Source: an uncultured Christensenella sp. (GTDB taxonomy: Bacteria; Bacillota; Clostridia; Christensenellales; UBA3700). From it: DNA of 64,000 nt. Below the pieces are notes generated by a model. It was not told the origin of the DNA and made no database searches. It saw only the letters and a list, made by a program, of their open reading frames with translations. The stretch's first letter is position 1, and every line of letters begins with the position of its first letter. Of this stretch, positions 35,030 to 43,782 are shown in pieces. Both the position numbers and the translations under genes were made by a program. The stretch spans positions 20,122 through 84,121 of the forward strand of contig CAJTVJ010000007.1 of assembly GCA_910579785.1 (NCBI GenBank). Reading direction: 5' to 3'.

Positions 35030-35727
35030 AGATAAGAGGACTTGATTTTTCATACGGAGACAAGTTGATATTCAGCGGATTTGATTTGGACGTGCCAAGC
35101 GGAAAGACCTTGTGTATAATGGGCGGCTCGGGCACGGGTAAGACTACGCTTGTCAACTGTATATGCCGTCAGCTTGACTTTGGCGGAGACATAGATTTTG
35201 AGGACGGCAAGTCGAAGATAGCCTACGTATTTCAACAGCCGAGGCTGATACCGTCGATGAGCGTAGAGGATAATATAAAATTCGTCTTGCCGAAAGGCAT
35301 GGATAAAATCTCAATAGCTAACAAAGTCGACAGAGTTATCGCGCAGCTTAGACTTGAAGATTGCAGAAAGTCCTATCCGTCTAAGATAAGCGGAGGACAG
35401 GCAAGCAGGACGGCTATCGCAAGAGCAATGGTCACCGACTGTGATCTGCTGATATTGGACGAGCCGTTTAAGGGGCTTGACGTCAAATTGAAAAGGGAGA
35501 TAATAGATATTCTCATAAATCTTATCGAGGGAAAGAGTGTTATATTTATCACGCACGACCCGGAGGAAGCCTTGGCGATAGGCGATAGGATATGCGTCTT
35601 TGAACGAAATAGCGGCGAAGGCGTAAGAATAAAGGGAGAGATAGAAATATCTCAATGCAAGTCGCAAAGAGATATGTACGGGGAGTATATCAATAATCTC
35701 CGTCAAAAGGTGTATGAGATTTTGTGA
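35026..35727 (+). CDS. ABC transporter ATP-binding protein
   Basis: A 233-residue complete ABC ATPase: Walker A GGSGTGKTT near 33-41, Q-loop VFQQPRLIPS, signature ISGGQASR, Walker B LLILDEPF, switch ITHDPEEAL. It powers the preceding permease and binding protein. The ATG overlaps the permease stop (ATGA) with AGGTGG upstream; the in-frame GTG 35020 is less likely. Unlike the ATPase at 30264, all its motifs are intact. Confidence 0.93.
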   Translation: MKIRGLDFSYGDKLIFSGFDLDVPSGKTLCIMGGSGTGKTTLVNCICRQLDFGGDIDFEDGKSKIAYVFQQPRLIPSMSVEDNIKFVLPKGMDKISIANKVDRVIAQLRLEDCRKSYPSKISGGQASRTAIARAMVTDCDLLILDEPFKGLDVKLKREIIDILINLIEGKSVIFITHDPEEALAIGDRICVFERNSGEGVRIKGEIEISQCKSQRDMYGEYINNLRQKVYEIL

Positions 35728-35736
35728 GAGGAAAGA

Positions 35737-35763
35737 AAGGACGGCTTGACGTCCTTAACTTTT
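35737..35763 (+). terminator. Terminator of the ABC importer operon
   Basis: AAGGACG pairs with CGTCCTT around a 6-base loop, followed by AACTTTT. Confidence 0.7.
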
Positions 35764-35769
35764 AAAATA

Positions 35770-35916
35770 ATGAGATTTCTCAACAAGTAGAATATAAAAA
35801 GGATTAGATTTCTCCGCTACGTTGCACTACGGTCGAAATGACTTAAAGCTTGATTGACTATAAGCATTATACAGTCACCTCGACCAACGCGGAGAGGTCT
35901 CAACGAGTTGAATAAG
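35770..35916. repeat. Dispersed palindromic repeat, paired half-sites
   Basis: A fragment TGAGATTTCTCAACAAG (35771-35787) is followed by a direct half (GGATTAGATTTCTCCGCTAC ... GGTCGAAATGAC, 35801-35843) and an inverted half (AGTCACCTCGACCAACGCGG ... CAACGAGTTGAATAAG, 35873-35916). The last runs directly into the accessory hairpin module. Confidence 0.8.
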
Positions 35917-35961
35917 TACCGACAAAATGCAGCATAAGCGTGCATTTTCATTTGGTCGGTA
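35917..35961 (+). repeat. Hairpin-forming accessory repeat module (copy 3)
   Basis: The clearest copy. ACCGAC (35918-35923) pairs with GTCGGT near the end, and AATGCA pairs with TGCATT. It begins immediately at the terminus of a half-site and ends 16 bases before a reverse-strand gene's stop. Confidence 0.8.
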
Positions 35962-35976
35962 AAACGGATATCTACA

Positions 35977-36315
35977 CTATTCTTTCGCCAAATCTATAAT
36001 GCCTCTGAGTTTGTTCACCTGTTCGCTGCTGAGCATACAGCTTGCCGAGTTAAAAAATTCTTCCAACTGCTGATTATTGAGAGTACCGTTCTTTTTGCCT
36101 TCGTTGACAAGCGCAAACATCTCCTGCATCAATCTCTCCTCAGACATATTTGAGTATTTGTTTATCTCGCTTTGAAGCGTGGGCTGAGAGTTGTCTTGCG
36201 ACGGCTGAGAGGGCTGCATAAAATCCAGCGGCATTTGCATCTGTTGGGGCTGATTTTGAATTGCTCCCCAATTATAAAATCCTTGCGAGCCGCCGGGGGC
36301 GTTGTTTTTTTTCAT
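35977..36315 (-). CDS. Hypothetical protein, Gln/Pro-rich N-terminus
   Basis: 112 residues, not recognised. The first ~50 are rich in Gln, Pro, Asn and Met and look disordered; residues ~55-112 look helical (SEERLMQEMFALVNEGKK, then LEEFFNSASCMLSSEQ). There is no signal peptide or membrane segment. The ribosome site AAAGGAG precedes the ATG. It follows a second small gene and a desulfurase-like gene on the same strand, so co-expression is likely. It is cytosolic by default; the function is unknown. Confidence 0.7.
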   Translation of the reverse strand: MKKNNAPGGSQGFYNWGAIQNQPQQMQMPLDFMQPSQPSQDNSQPTLQSEINKYSNMSEERLMQEMFALVNEGKKNGTLNNQQLEEFFNSASCMLSSEQVNKLRGIIDLAKE

Positions 36316-36351
36316 ATATTCTCCTTTTAGACTATACTATTTTGTCCATAA

Positions 36352-36546
36352 TTATTTTTCGTCATTATACAGCTTGTCGAGAGTCTTGTTGACCTCGTCG
36401 GCGTTGAGCGTAATCTGCGCGGGCGCTGAGGGAGAGGGGGAGTTGTTTGACATAAGTTGGGGCAGCATCTGCATCAATGCAGACATATCGTTGCCGCCTT
36501 TCATACCGTTCATCATCTGCATGATTTTTGCAAAATCCATATCCAT
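36352..36546 (-). CDS. Hypothetical small Met-rich protein
   Basis: About 64 residues, not recognised: a Met-rich amphipathic helical first half (FAKIMQMMNGMKGGNDMSAL, then MQMLPQLMSN) and a short second helix (NADEVNKTLDKLYNDEK). ATG 36546 is chosen over ATG 36552 because the GAGG upstream is then 8 bases away rather than 2. It shares Met-rich composition with its downstream neighbour and lies 36 bases from it. Confidence 0.65.
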   Translation of the reverse strand: MDMDFAKIMQMMNGMKGGNDMSALMQMLPQLMSNNSPSPSAPAQITLNADEVNKTLDKLYNDEK

Positions 36547-36594
36547 GATCATACCTCGCTTATTTATAATATGCCGTCGGAGTGCAAAAGGTTA

Positions 36595-37725
36595 TTACTT
36601 ATTGAGCGCGTCTATCGCCATAAGCAAAGCGTGCACGTCTTTTATTGAATTGTTGTAACCTACGCTGACGCGCACGGTGCCGCTTTCTAGGGTGCCGAGC
36701 CTTGTGTGTATGAGCGGCGCGCAGTGCAGACCGCAGCGCACGGCAATATCCCTGTCGTTGAGATAGTCGCCGATATCGGTAGAGTAGTAGTCTTTGAAAT
36801 TAAAAGATACCACGCCGTTGGTCTGAGAGGAATATAACTTTACGTTGCGAATTTGTTTGAGTCCATACAGCAGTTCGCCCGTCAGATAGCGGCAGTTCAG
36901 CGTTATTTTGGCGAGGTTCTGATACGTCCACTGCGCGCTTGCCCCAAGTCCGATTATCCCTGCGCTGTTGACGGTGCCCGATTCATATGCCTCCGGAGGA
37001 GCGGCAGGCTGGTCAAGGCTTTCGCTGTGGGTGCCTGTGCCGCCGTATCTCAAAGGCAGGAGAGAATATTGAGTGTTGTATATCAAAAAACCCGTGCCTT
37101 GCGGTCCGTGCAGCCCTTTGTGTCCGGCTCCTGCCAAGAAGTCGACGTTGGCTTGTGCAATATCAATGGCGGTATGTCCGAGAGACTGCGCTCCGTCCAC
37201 CATAAGGGGCACGCCCTTTGCCTTTGCGCTTCTGCCTATTTGATATATGTCCGTCATATTTCCCGTGACGTTGGAGATATGGTTGACGCATACTAGCTTG
37301 GTGTCTTTGGTGATTGCGTTGGCTACGTCGACAGGGGATATAACGCCGTCTTTATCGGGGGTGACTTCTATCAAATCGACGTCCATCACGCTTTTGAGTT
37401 TATAGAGCGGTCTGGCGATGGAATTGTGTTCGTTGGAGGTAAAAACAACGTCTATATGTTGATTTTTGAAGTTGAGCAGATATCCGAATATCGCGAGATT
37501 GCACGCTTCCGTGCAGTTGGACGTAAATATCAGTTCATGACTGCTGTCCGCGCCGAACATGCCTTTGAGGAGCTGACGGGCGTCGTATATCTTTATCGCG
37601 GTGTCGATAGAATCGTTGTGACTTCCTCTGCCGGGGTTGGAGGAATATGAGAGCTGCTTGAACATTTCGTCAAACATGCATCTCGGTTTGAATCTTGAAG
37701 TTGCGGCATTGTCTAAATATATCAT
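36595..37725 (-). CDS. Class V aminotransferase, cysteine desulfurase-like
   Basis: A 376-residue PLP enzyme of the NifS/SufS/CsdA group. PLP lysine is K203 in AGAGHKGLHGPQGTG, the substrate pocket includes SNCTEACNL and NHISNVTGN, and the active-site cysteine that would carry persulfide is C335 in VRCGLHCAPL. This resembles the subgroup (TIGR01977-like) often found beside DUF3343 genes, as is the case here on the opposite strand. A role in sulfur or selenium delivery is likely; the acceptor is unknown. The ribosome site is GAGGG. Confidence 0.85.
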   Translation of the reverse strand: MIYLDNAATSRFKPRCMFDEMFKQLSYSSNPGRGSHNDSIDTAIKIYDARQLLKGMFGADSSHELIFTSNCTEACNLAIFGYLLNFKNQHIDVVFTSNEHNSIARPLYKLKSVMDVDLIEVTPDKDGVISPVDVANAITKDTKLVCVNHISNVTGNMTDIYQIGRSAKAKGVPLMVDGAQSLGHTAIDIAQANVDFLAGAGHKGLHGPQGTGFLIYNTQYSLLPLRYGGTGTHSESLDQPAAPPEAYESGTVNSAGIIGLGASAQWTYQNLAKITLNCRYLTGELLYGLKQIRNVKLYSSQTNGVVSFNFKDYYSTDIGDYLNDRDIAVRCGLHCAPLIHTRLGTLESGTVRVSVGYNNSIKDVHALLMAIDALNK

Positions 37726-37800
37726 TTTTCCCTCACAATATTGATTTTTGTCTAATATATTGTATTAGGAGCGAGTTACATAAATACCAAGGAGAAAGCT

Positions 37801-38061
37801 ATGAATTATCTAGTGATTACTTTTCGCTCCCGAAGTGATGCGCTTGCAATGCGCAGCTACTTATCTGCGAGGGGACTGCCTTGCTCGACGATAAACGCGC
37901 CGAGAGGCTTGACTCAATCTTGCGGAATTGCGCTGAAAATACAGGGCGCGTCAACTTTAAGCGTCTCTCAAATGATAAAATCTTGCCCGACCAAGGTCCG
38001 TTGCACTCTATATCAGGCATATCTTGGACAGGGAGGCATAAGATACACTTTGATCAGCTAA
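37801..38061 (+). CDS. DUF3343 domain protein (putative Se/S carrier)
   Basis: An 86-residue DUF3343 protein. It shows the family's strand-helix start (YLVITFRSRSDALAMRSYL) and the conserved small-residue/Cys segment TQSCGIALKI. Family members are proposed carriers of sulfur or selenium near selenium-use genes. It is transcribed divergently from the desulfurase-like gene across a 75-base spacer. The ribosome site is AAGGAGAAA. A terminator follows at once. Confidence 0.82.
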   Translation: MNYLVITFRSRSDALAMRSYLSARGLPCSTINAPRGLTQSCGIALKIQGASTLSVSQMIKSCPTKVRCTLYQAYLGQGGIRYTLIS

Positions 38062-38068
38062 AAGAGGT

Positions 38069-38098
38069 CGGCAAGTCAGCTTTGGCTTGTCGATTTTT
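38069..38098 (+). terminator. Terminator of the DUF3343 gene
   Basis: CGGCAAG pairs with CTTGTCG (one G-U), followed by ATTTTT. Confidence 0.65.
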
Positions 38099-38262
38099 AG
38101 TTGAAAATAATGAAAAAATCAAGGCGCGCTTGCCGCTTGCATAGTATGTTTTTAAAGACGTATAATAAATAAATTCAAAATCGTCAAGCATATTTCAATA
38201 TATTTTTTACCTTATTATCCGTTGTCATTGCAATATAAATGACCGATATTTTAATAAATCGC

Positions 38263-38291
38263 TTTACAAACTCATACACTTGTATTATAAT
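38263..38291 (+). promoter_or_regulatory. Promoter of the CNNM/CorC gene
   Basis: TTTACA at 38263-38268, 17-base spacer, TATAAT at 38286-38291. Confidence 0.7.
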
Positions 38292-38332
38292 AAATAAAAT
38301 TATATAATTTTTAGGAGAATAGCAAAAGAACT

Positions 38333-39682
38333 ATGGACGTTCCTTTATTGGCAGCAAATACAATGGGCGGCTCTCAGCTGGCAGGTTACATTGTCGCTAT
38401 CGTCGTTTTGATTTTCCTGTCGGGATTTTTTTCTTCGACGGAGACGGCGTTTTCGTCACTCAACAGAATCAGACTTAAAAATCTTGTCACGACAGAAAAG
38501 AAAAAGTACTCTAAGGTATATTTTTTGAGCGAGCATTTCGACGCGCTTATTTCCACTATTCTGATAGGCAACAATATCGTCAATATCACGGCTTCCACGC
38601 TTGCGACGATGATGTTTGCGGCATTGATAGTAAATCAAAACGTTGCAGGTATCGTATCGACTGCGGTCATCACCGTAGTGGTATTGATATTCGGAGAGGT
38701 CATGCCAAAGTCGCTTGCAAAGCGTTCGCCCGAATATTTTGCAAGGGTGACCGCGCCTTTCATATTGGCGCTTTATTACGTGCTCTTTCCTCTCGTATGG
38801 CTCATGGGACTTTTCCAGAAGTTGCTGGGTAAGATATTCAAGAAGAAGGGCAATGAGAATATCACCGACGAAGAACTTATCACTTACGTAGACGAAGCTC
38901 AGACTGAGGGCGGACTTGACGAGTATGAAGGCGATTTGATACGCTCGGCAATAGAATTTGACAGTATGACGGTCAAGGACGTGTTTACTCCCAGAGTTGA
39001 CGTCGAAGCCGTTGCGATAGACGATTCGATGGCAAACATAATGAAGGTATTCAAAGAGAGCGGATATTCCCGTCTGCCGGTATACAAAGACAATATCGAC
39101 ACCATCGTCGGAGTAGTCAATCTCAAAGATTTTTACGAGGCGTATATCGACGGCGTGACCAAGTTTTCCAAAGTAGTGGCAAAGAACGTCATCTACGTGC
39201 CCGACTCAATGAAGATAAGCGACGTACTCCGCAAATTGCAGATAGCAAAGATGCACCTTGCGATAGTAGCCGACGAATTCGGCGGCACTATGGGTATCGT
39301 TACGCTTGAAGACATCTTAGAGCAGCTTGTCGGCGAGATATGGGACGAGCGCGACGAGATAGTCGACCCGATAGTCAAACTCACGGAGGAGAAATATACC
39401 GTACTCGGCGAGGTAAATCTTGAAGAGTTCTTTGAATATTTTGACGTCAACAAAGAAAATAAAGAGTTTGACACCGTTACGCTCAGCGGCTATATCGCGT
39501 ATGCGCTTGGCAGACTTCCGCAAGTGGGCGACATCGTCAACTTTGAAAATCTTGCCATCACAGTCAAAAAGATGTATCACACGGTGGTAGAGAAAGCCGA
39601 AGTGCTTGTCGTTGCCGAGCAGGAAGAGGAGAGCGAAAAAATAGGACTTCTCAAACGCAAATCACAAGATGACGGCGAATAA
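38333..39682 (+). CDS. Hemolysin C/CorC family (CNNM-type) membrane protein
   Basis: 449 residues: a DUF21/CNNM membrane domain (~17-160, with LSGFFSSTETAFSSLNRIRL near 29-48 and FGEVMPKSLAKR), two CBS domains (~205-330, from MTVKDVFTPRVDVEAV), and a C-terminal CorC_HlyC domain (~350-430). Homologues move or sense Mg2+ or Co2+; the hemolysin name is historical. The nearest GGAG is about 15 bases before the ATG, too far for an efficient site, yet no other in-frame start is open upstream. Confidence 0.92.
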   Translation: MDVPLLAANTMGGSQLAGYIVAIVVLIFLSGFFSSTETAFSSLNRIRLKNLVTTEKKKYSKVYFLSEHFDALISTILIGNNIVNITASTLATMMFAALIVNQNVAGIVSTAVITVVVLIFGEVMPKSLAKRSPEYFARVTAPFILALYYVLFPLVWLMGLFQKLLGKIFKKKGNENITDEELITYVDEAQTEGGLDEYEGDLIRSAIEFDSMTVKDVFTPRVDVEAVAIDDSMANIMKVFKESGYSRLPVYKDNIDTIVGVVNLKDFYEAYIDGVTKFSKVVAKNVIYVPDSMKISDVLRKLQIAKMHLAIVADEFGGTMGIVTLEDILEQLVGEIWDERDEIVDPIVKLTEEKYTVLGEVNLEEFFEYFDVNKENKEFDTVTLSGYIAYALGRLPQVGDIVNFENLAITVKKMYHTVVEKAEVLVVAEQEEESEKIGLLKRKSQDDGE

Positions 39683-39762
39683 ATCTTAGGCGCGGGCAAT
39701 CTAATATAGCGCGCACAAATCAAAAAACAATTTTAAGCATATACAGTATTTTGGAGGCAAAA

Positions 39763-42700
39763 ATGTACAAAAAGGTTGATTCCTCAATGAACTTCTGTGC
39801 AAGAGAAAAAGAAGTTATAGAATTTTGGAAGCAAAGAAAGATATTTGAAAAGAGTGTGGAAAAGAACAAGGGCAAAGAGTCTTTTTCCTTTTACGACGGT
39901 CCGCCGACAGCCAACGGCAAGCCGCATATCGGTCATATCTTGACGAGAGTTATGAAGGATATAATACCCAGATACAAGACGATGAAGGGATATTACGTCG
40001 CAAGAAAAGCAGGCTGGGATACCCACGGACTGCCCGTTGAGCTTGAAGTGGAAAAACTTCTCGGTATTGACGGCAAGCCGGAGATAGAGAAGTACGGCAT
40101 TGAGCCTTTTATAAAGAAATGCAAAGAGAGCGTCTGGAAATATAAAGGCGAATGGGAGAGAATGTCCGACAGAGTGGGCTATTGGGTGGATATGGACAAC
40201 CCGTATATCACCTATGACGACAACTATATCGAATCGGTATGGTGGGCGGTCAAGACGATAGCCGACAAGGGCTTGATATACAAAGGACACAAGATTGTGC
40301 CGTACTGCCCAAGGTGCGGAACTGCGCTTTCTTCCCACGAGGTCGCTCAGGGATATAAGGACGTCAAGGAGAAATCCGTATTTGTAAAATTCAAGAGGAA
40401 GAACAACGACGGATATTTTCTTGCCTGGACAACCACTCCTTGGACTTTGCCCTCCAACGTGGGGCTGTGTATGAACGCAGACGAGAACTATGCCGAGATA
40501 AAGGCAAACGGCGAGATATTCGTGCTTGCCGAGGCGCTTGTTCCGACGTTGTTTGAAGAGTATGAGACACTCTTTGTCAAACTCGGCAAGGAGTACGAAA
40601 AAGAGGAGTATCTGCCCCTTTATGACACCAACGACACAAAGAAGAAGGCATATTTTGTCACCAACGACTCATACGTCACTTTGACAGACGGCACGGGTAT
40701 AGTACATATCGCGCCTGCATTCGGCGAGGACGACTCGCGCGTAGGCAGAAAGTATGACCTTCCGCTTGTTCAGACGGTTGACGAGAGAGGTAAATTCACG
40801 TCGGTGCTAGGCGAGTGGCAGGGAGTATTCGTCAAAGACGGAGACAAGCTGGTGATAAAAGATTTGGCTCAAAGAGGATTGCTGTTCAAAGAGCTTATGT
40901 TTGAGCACAGCTATCCTTTCTGTTGGAGATGCGACACGCCGCTTTTGTATTATGCGAGATCCAGCTGGTTTATCAAGATGACGCAGGTGCGCGACAAGCT
41001 TCTTAAAAACAACGCCACAGTTAATTGGATGCCTCCGGCGATAGGCTCGGGACGTATGGGCAACTTCCTTGAAAACGTCATTGATTGGGGCGTGTCGAGA
41101 GAGAGATATTGGGGTACTCCGCTTCCCATCTGGGTATGTCCCGACTGCGGAGAGATTAAAGTCATCGGCAGCAGACAGGAACTTAGAGAGCTTGGCGGAC
41201 TTAAAGAGGACATAGAGCTTCATAAGCCCTATATAGACAAAGTTACTTTCAAATGTAAGTGCGGCGGAGAGATGAAACGCACTCCCGAAGTTATGGACTG
41301 TTGGTTTGACAGCGGAAGTATGCCTTTTGCGCAGCTGCATTATCCTTTTGAAAATAAAGAGATTTTTGAAGAGCAATTTCCTGCCAATTTCATAAGCGAG
41401 GCAGTCGACCAGACAAGAGGATGGTTCTATACCTTGCTTGCTATATCCACGCTTTTGTTTGACAAAGCTCCGTTCAAGAACTGTATCGTGCTGGGGCACG
41501 TCAACGACAAGAACGGTATCAAGATGTCAAAGCACAAGGGCAACGTCGTTGACCCGTGGTCAGTGCTTGACGTGCAGGGCGCGGACGCTGTGAGATGGTA
41601 TTTCTATTCGTCGTCGGCTCCTTGGCTGCCGTCTAGATTTGCCGCAGAAAACGTGTCGGAGTGCCAGCGCAAGTTTATGGGTACGCTTTGGAATACCTAT
41701 TCTTTCTTTGTGCTTTACGCCAACATAGACAAGTATGACCCAAGCAAATACGCGCTCAAAGACTGCAAGCTTTCGCATATGGACAAATGGGTGCTTTCAA
41801 AACTCAACACTTTGGTAGACAAGGTTGATAAATATCTTGACGCATACAAGATCACGGAGAGTGCGAGAGACATAGCTGAGTTTGTAGACGAACTTTCAAA
41901 TTGGTACGTCCGCAGGGGCAGAGAGAGATATTGGGCGAGCGATATGACCGACGACAAGATCGCGGCATACACCACGCTTTATACCGTGCTTGTCACACTT
42001 GCCAAGTTGACGGCTCCTTTCACCCCGTTTATGGCAGAAAGCATCTATCAAAATTTGGTAGCAGGCTTCTTCAAGGATATGCCCGAGAGCGTGCATCTTT
42101 GCGAATTTCCGACGGCTGACGCGTCAATGGTGGACAGCGATTTGGAAAGCGATATGCAATTCGTACTCGACGCAGTACAGCTTGGCAGAGCTGCGAGAAA
42201 CAAGGCTAATACCAAAAACCGTCAACCGCTTGCCGACGTGTTTATTCTTACGGAAAAGAGCGTAAGCGATATCAATATACTTGATTTGGTAGCCGACGAA
42301 CTCAACGTAGGCAAATGCGCGATAGTCAAAGACAAGTCCAAGTTTATGACTTATGAGCTCAAACCTCAACTCAAAACTCTCGGACCTAAGTACGGCAAGC
42401 AGCTTGGCGGCATACGTCAATTCCTCACGGCTTGCGACAACGCTGGCGAGATAGTCGATTGCGTCAACGGCGGCGGCACGTATAGCTTTGACGTGGACGG
42501 CGTGAAAGTTGAATTGACAAAGGACGATTTGCTTATCAATCCTATCAACAAGAGCGGATACGCATTGGAGAGCGACGCGGCTATGACGGTAGTGCTTGAC
42601 ACCAATTTGACAGACGAGCTTGTCAACGCAGGTATAGCAAGAGAACTTACTTCCAAGATACAGACCATGAGAAAGGAAGCCGGCTTTGAAGTCGTCGACC

Positions 42701-42873
42701 ATATCAAGATAGCTTATCAGGGCAAAGGCAAGTGTGAGCAAGTGCTTAAAGACGACAAGTCGATTTGCGCAGGCGTGCTTTGCGATATGCTAGTAGAGGG
42801 CAATATGGAAGGATATTGCAAGACCTTGGACATCAACGGCGAAGAAATCGTCATCACCGTGGCAAAGATTTGA
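39763..42873 (+). CDS. ileS: Isoleucine--tRNA ligase
   Basis: A 1036-residue class I synthetase charging tRNA-Ile. The HIGH signature is at 55-58 (GKPHIGHIL) and KMSKS appears as KMSKHKG near 586. The editing CP1 domain includes AWTTTPWTLPSN. Metal-site cysteines are seen in CPRCGT and CPDCGEI. Its length and sequence style are those of the longer type-2 (eukaryote-like) IleRS rather than the ~930-residue type 1. ATG 39763 follows GGAGG; the in-frame TTG 39751 is rejected. No T-box leader fits in the 80-base gap upstream. Confidence 0.96.
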   Translation: MYKKVDSSMNFCAREKEVIEFWKQRKIFEKSVEKNKGKESFSFYDGPPTANGKPHIGHILTRVMKDIIPRYKTMKGYYVARKAGWDTHGLPVELEVEKLLGIDGKPEIEKYGIEPFIKKCKESVWKYKGEWERMSDRVGYWVDMDNPYITYDDNYIESVWWAVKTIADKGLIYKGHKIVPYCPRCGTALSSHEVAQGYKDVKEKSVFVKFKRKNNDGYFLAWTTTPWTLPSNVGLCMNADENYAEIKANGEIFVLAEALVPTLFEEYETLFVKLGKEYEKEEYLPLYDTNDTKKKAYFVTNDSYVTLTDGTGIVHIAPAFGEDDSRVGRKYDLPLVQTVDERGKFTSVLGEWQGVFVKDGDKLVIKDLAQRGLLFKELMFEHSYPFCWRCDTPLLYYARSSWFIKMTQVRDKLLKNNATVNWMPPAIGSGRMGNFLENVIDWGVSRERYWGTPLPIWVCPDCGEIKVIGSRQELRELGGLKEDIELHKPYIDKVTFKCKCGGEMKRTPEVMDCWFDSGSMPFAQLHYPFENKEIFEEQFPANFISEAVDQTRGWFYTLLAISTLLFDKAPFKNCIVLGHVNDKNGIKMSKHKGNVVDPWSVLDVQGADAVRWYFYSSSAPWLPSRFAAENVSECQRKFMGTLWNTYSFFVLYANIDKYDPSKYALKDCKLSHMDKWVLSKLNTLVDKVDKYLDAYKITESARDIAEFVDELSNWYVRRGRERYWASDMTDDKIAAYTTLYTVLVTLAKLTAPFTPFMAESIYQNLVAGFFKDMPESVHLCEFPTADASMVDSDLESDMQFVLDAVQLGRAARNKANTKNRQPLADVFILTEKSVSDINILDLVADELNVGKCAIVKDKSKFMTYELKPQLKTLGPKYGKQLGGIRQFLTACDNAGEIVDCVNGGGTYSFDVDGVKVELTKDDLLINPINKSGYALESDAAMTVVLDTNLTDELVNAGIARELTSKIQTMRKEAGFEVVDHIKIAYQGKGKCEQVLKDDKSICAGVLCDMLVEGNMEGYCKTLDINGEEIVITVAKI

Positions 42874-42887
42874 CGGCGGTCGGAACG

Positions 42888-43766
42888 ATGATAAGAGTTG
42901 CCAACGATTGGAAAGACTATAAGATACTTGCTACTGGCGACGGTCAGAAGTTGGAGCGGTGGGGAAATCTCGTTTTGTTGAGACCCGATCCGCAAGTGAT
43001 ATGGAAGAGTCAAGGCCTGAGAGAAAACAGCGGAAAAATAAACGCAAAATATATTCGCTCTAATCAGGGCGGAGGCAGATGGGAATATAAGGGAAGTATC
43101 CCCGATAATTTCGTCATATCTCGCAAGGGGCTTAAATTCTCCCTTAAACTCATGGGCTTTAAGCACACGGGGCTTTTTCCCGAGCAGGCTGTGAATTGGG
43201 ATATCATGCAGTCTTTAATAGAGCGCAGCGGACGGCAGATAAAAGTGCTCAACTTGTTTGCATACACAGGCGGCGCGACGGTTGCCTGCGCCAAGGTCGG
43301 CGCGCACGTGACCCACGTTGACGCGGCAAAGGCAATGGTAGACAGGGCTAAGACAAATGCGGCTTTGAGCGAAGTGCCGAGCGACAGGGTGCGCTATATC
43401 GTCGACGATTGCAGTAAATTTATCGCAAGAGAGATAAGACGGGGCAATAAATACGACGCGATAATAATGGACCCTCCGTCATACGGCAGAGGCGCCAACG
43501 GCGAAGTATGGAAACTTGAAGATTGCATATTTGATTTAGTCACAGAATGTGCAAAAGTGCTGTCCGACGATCCGTTGTTTTTCCTTATCAATTCCTATAC
43601 CACGGGTCTTCAACCTCAGGTGATAGACAATCTTTTGAGACTGACGTTAAGAGATTTTGACGGCAAAAGCGAGGCTTATGAGGTGGGCTTGCCGACAGAA
43701 GAAGGACTGATACTGCCTTGCGGTTGCAGCGGTCTTTGGATAGGCAGCTCGAAAGGAAGCAGATAG
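42888..43766 (+). CDS. Class I SAM-dependent methyltransferase, RlmI-like
   Basis: A 292-residue methyltransferase resembling the catalytic half of the RlmI/RlmK rRNA methyltransferases. SAM-binding motif I is VLNLFAYTGGATVA near 122-135, the acidic loop is HVDAAKAMV, and the catalytic motif is IMDPPSYGRG. The PUA domain of RlmI is absent. The likely substrate is 23S rRNA, by family only. ATG 42888 is chosen because the longer in-frame ORF would run inside ileS and encode an Arg-rich shadow. It starts 14 bases after ileS and is likely co-transcribed. Confidence 0.85.
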   Translation: MIRVANDWKDYKILATGDGQKLERWGNLVLLRPDPQVIWKSQGLRENSGKINAKYIRSNQGGGRWEYKGSIPDNFVISRKGLKFSLKLMGFKHTGLFPEQAVNWDIMQSLIERSGRQIKVLNLFAYTGGATVACAKVGAHVTHVDAAKAMVDRAKTNAALSEVPSDRVRYIVDDCSKFIAREIRRGNKYDAIIMDPPSYGRGANGEVWKLEDCIFDLVTECAKVLSDDPLFFLINSYTTGLQPQVIDNLLRLTLRDFDGKSEAYEVGLPTEEGLILPCGCSGLWIGSSKGSR

Positions 43767-43782
43767 CAGAAGTCGGGGAAGT

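Noticed and set aside
37881..38144. Second ORF overlapping the DUF3343 gene in another frame
   Set aside because: No ribosome site, no recognisable features, and the DUF3343 frame accounts for the region.
42765..42887. N-terminal extension of the methyltransferase ORF into ileS
   Set aside because: This part is the out-of-frame 3' end of ileS, Arg-rich and without homology, and ATG 42888 begins the conserved part.
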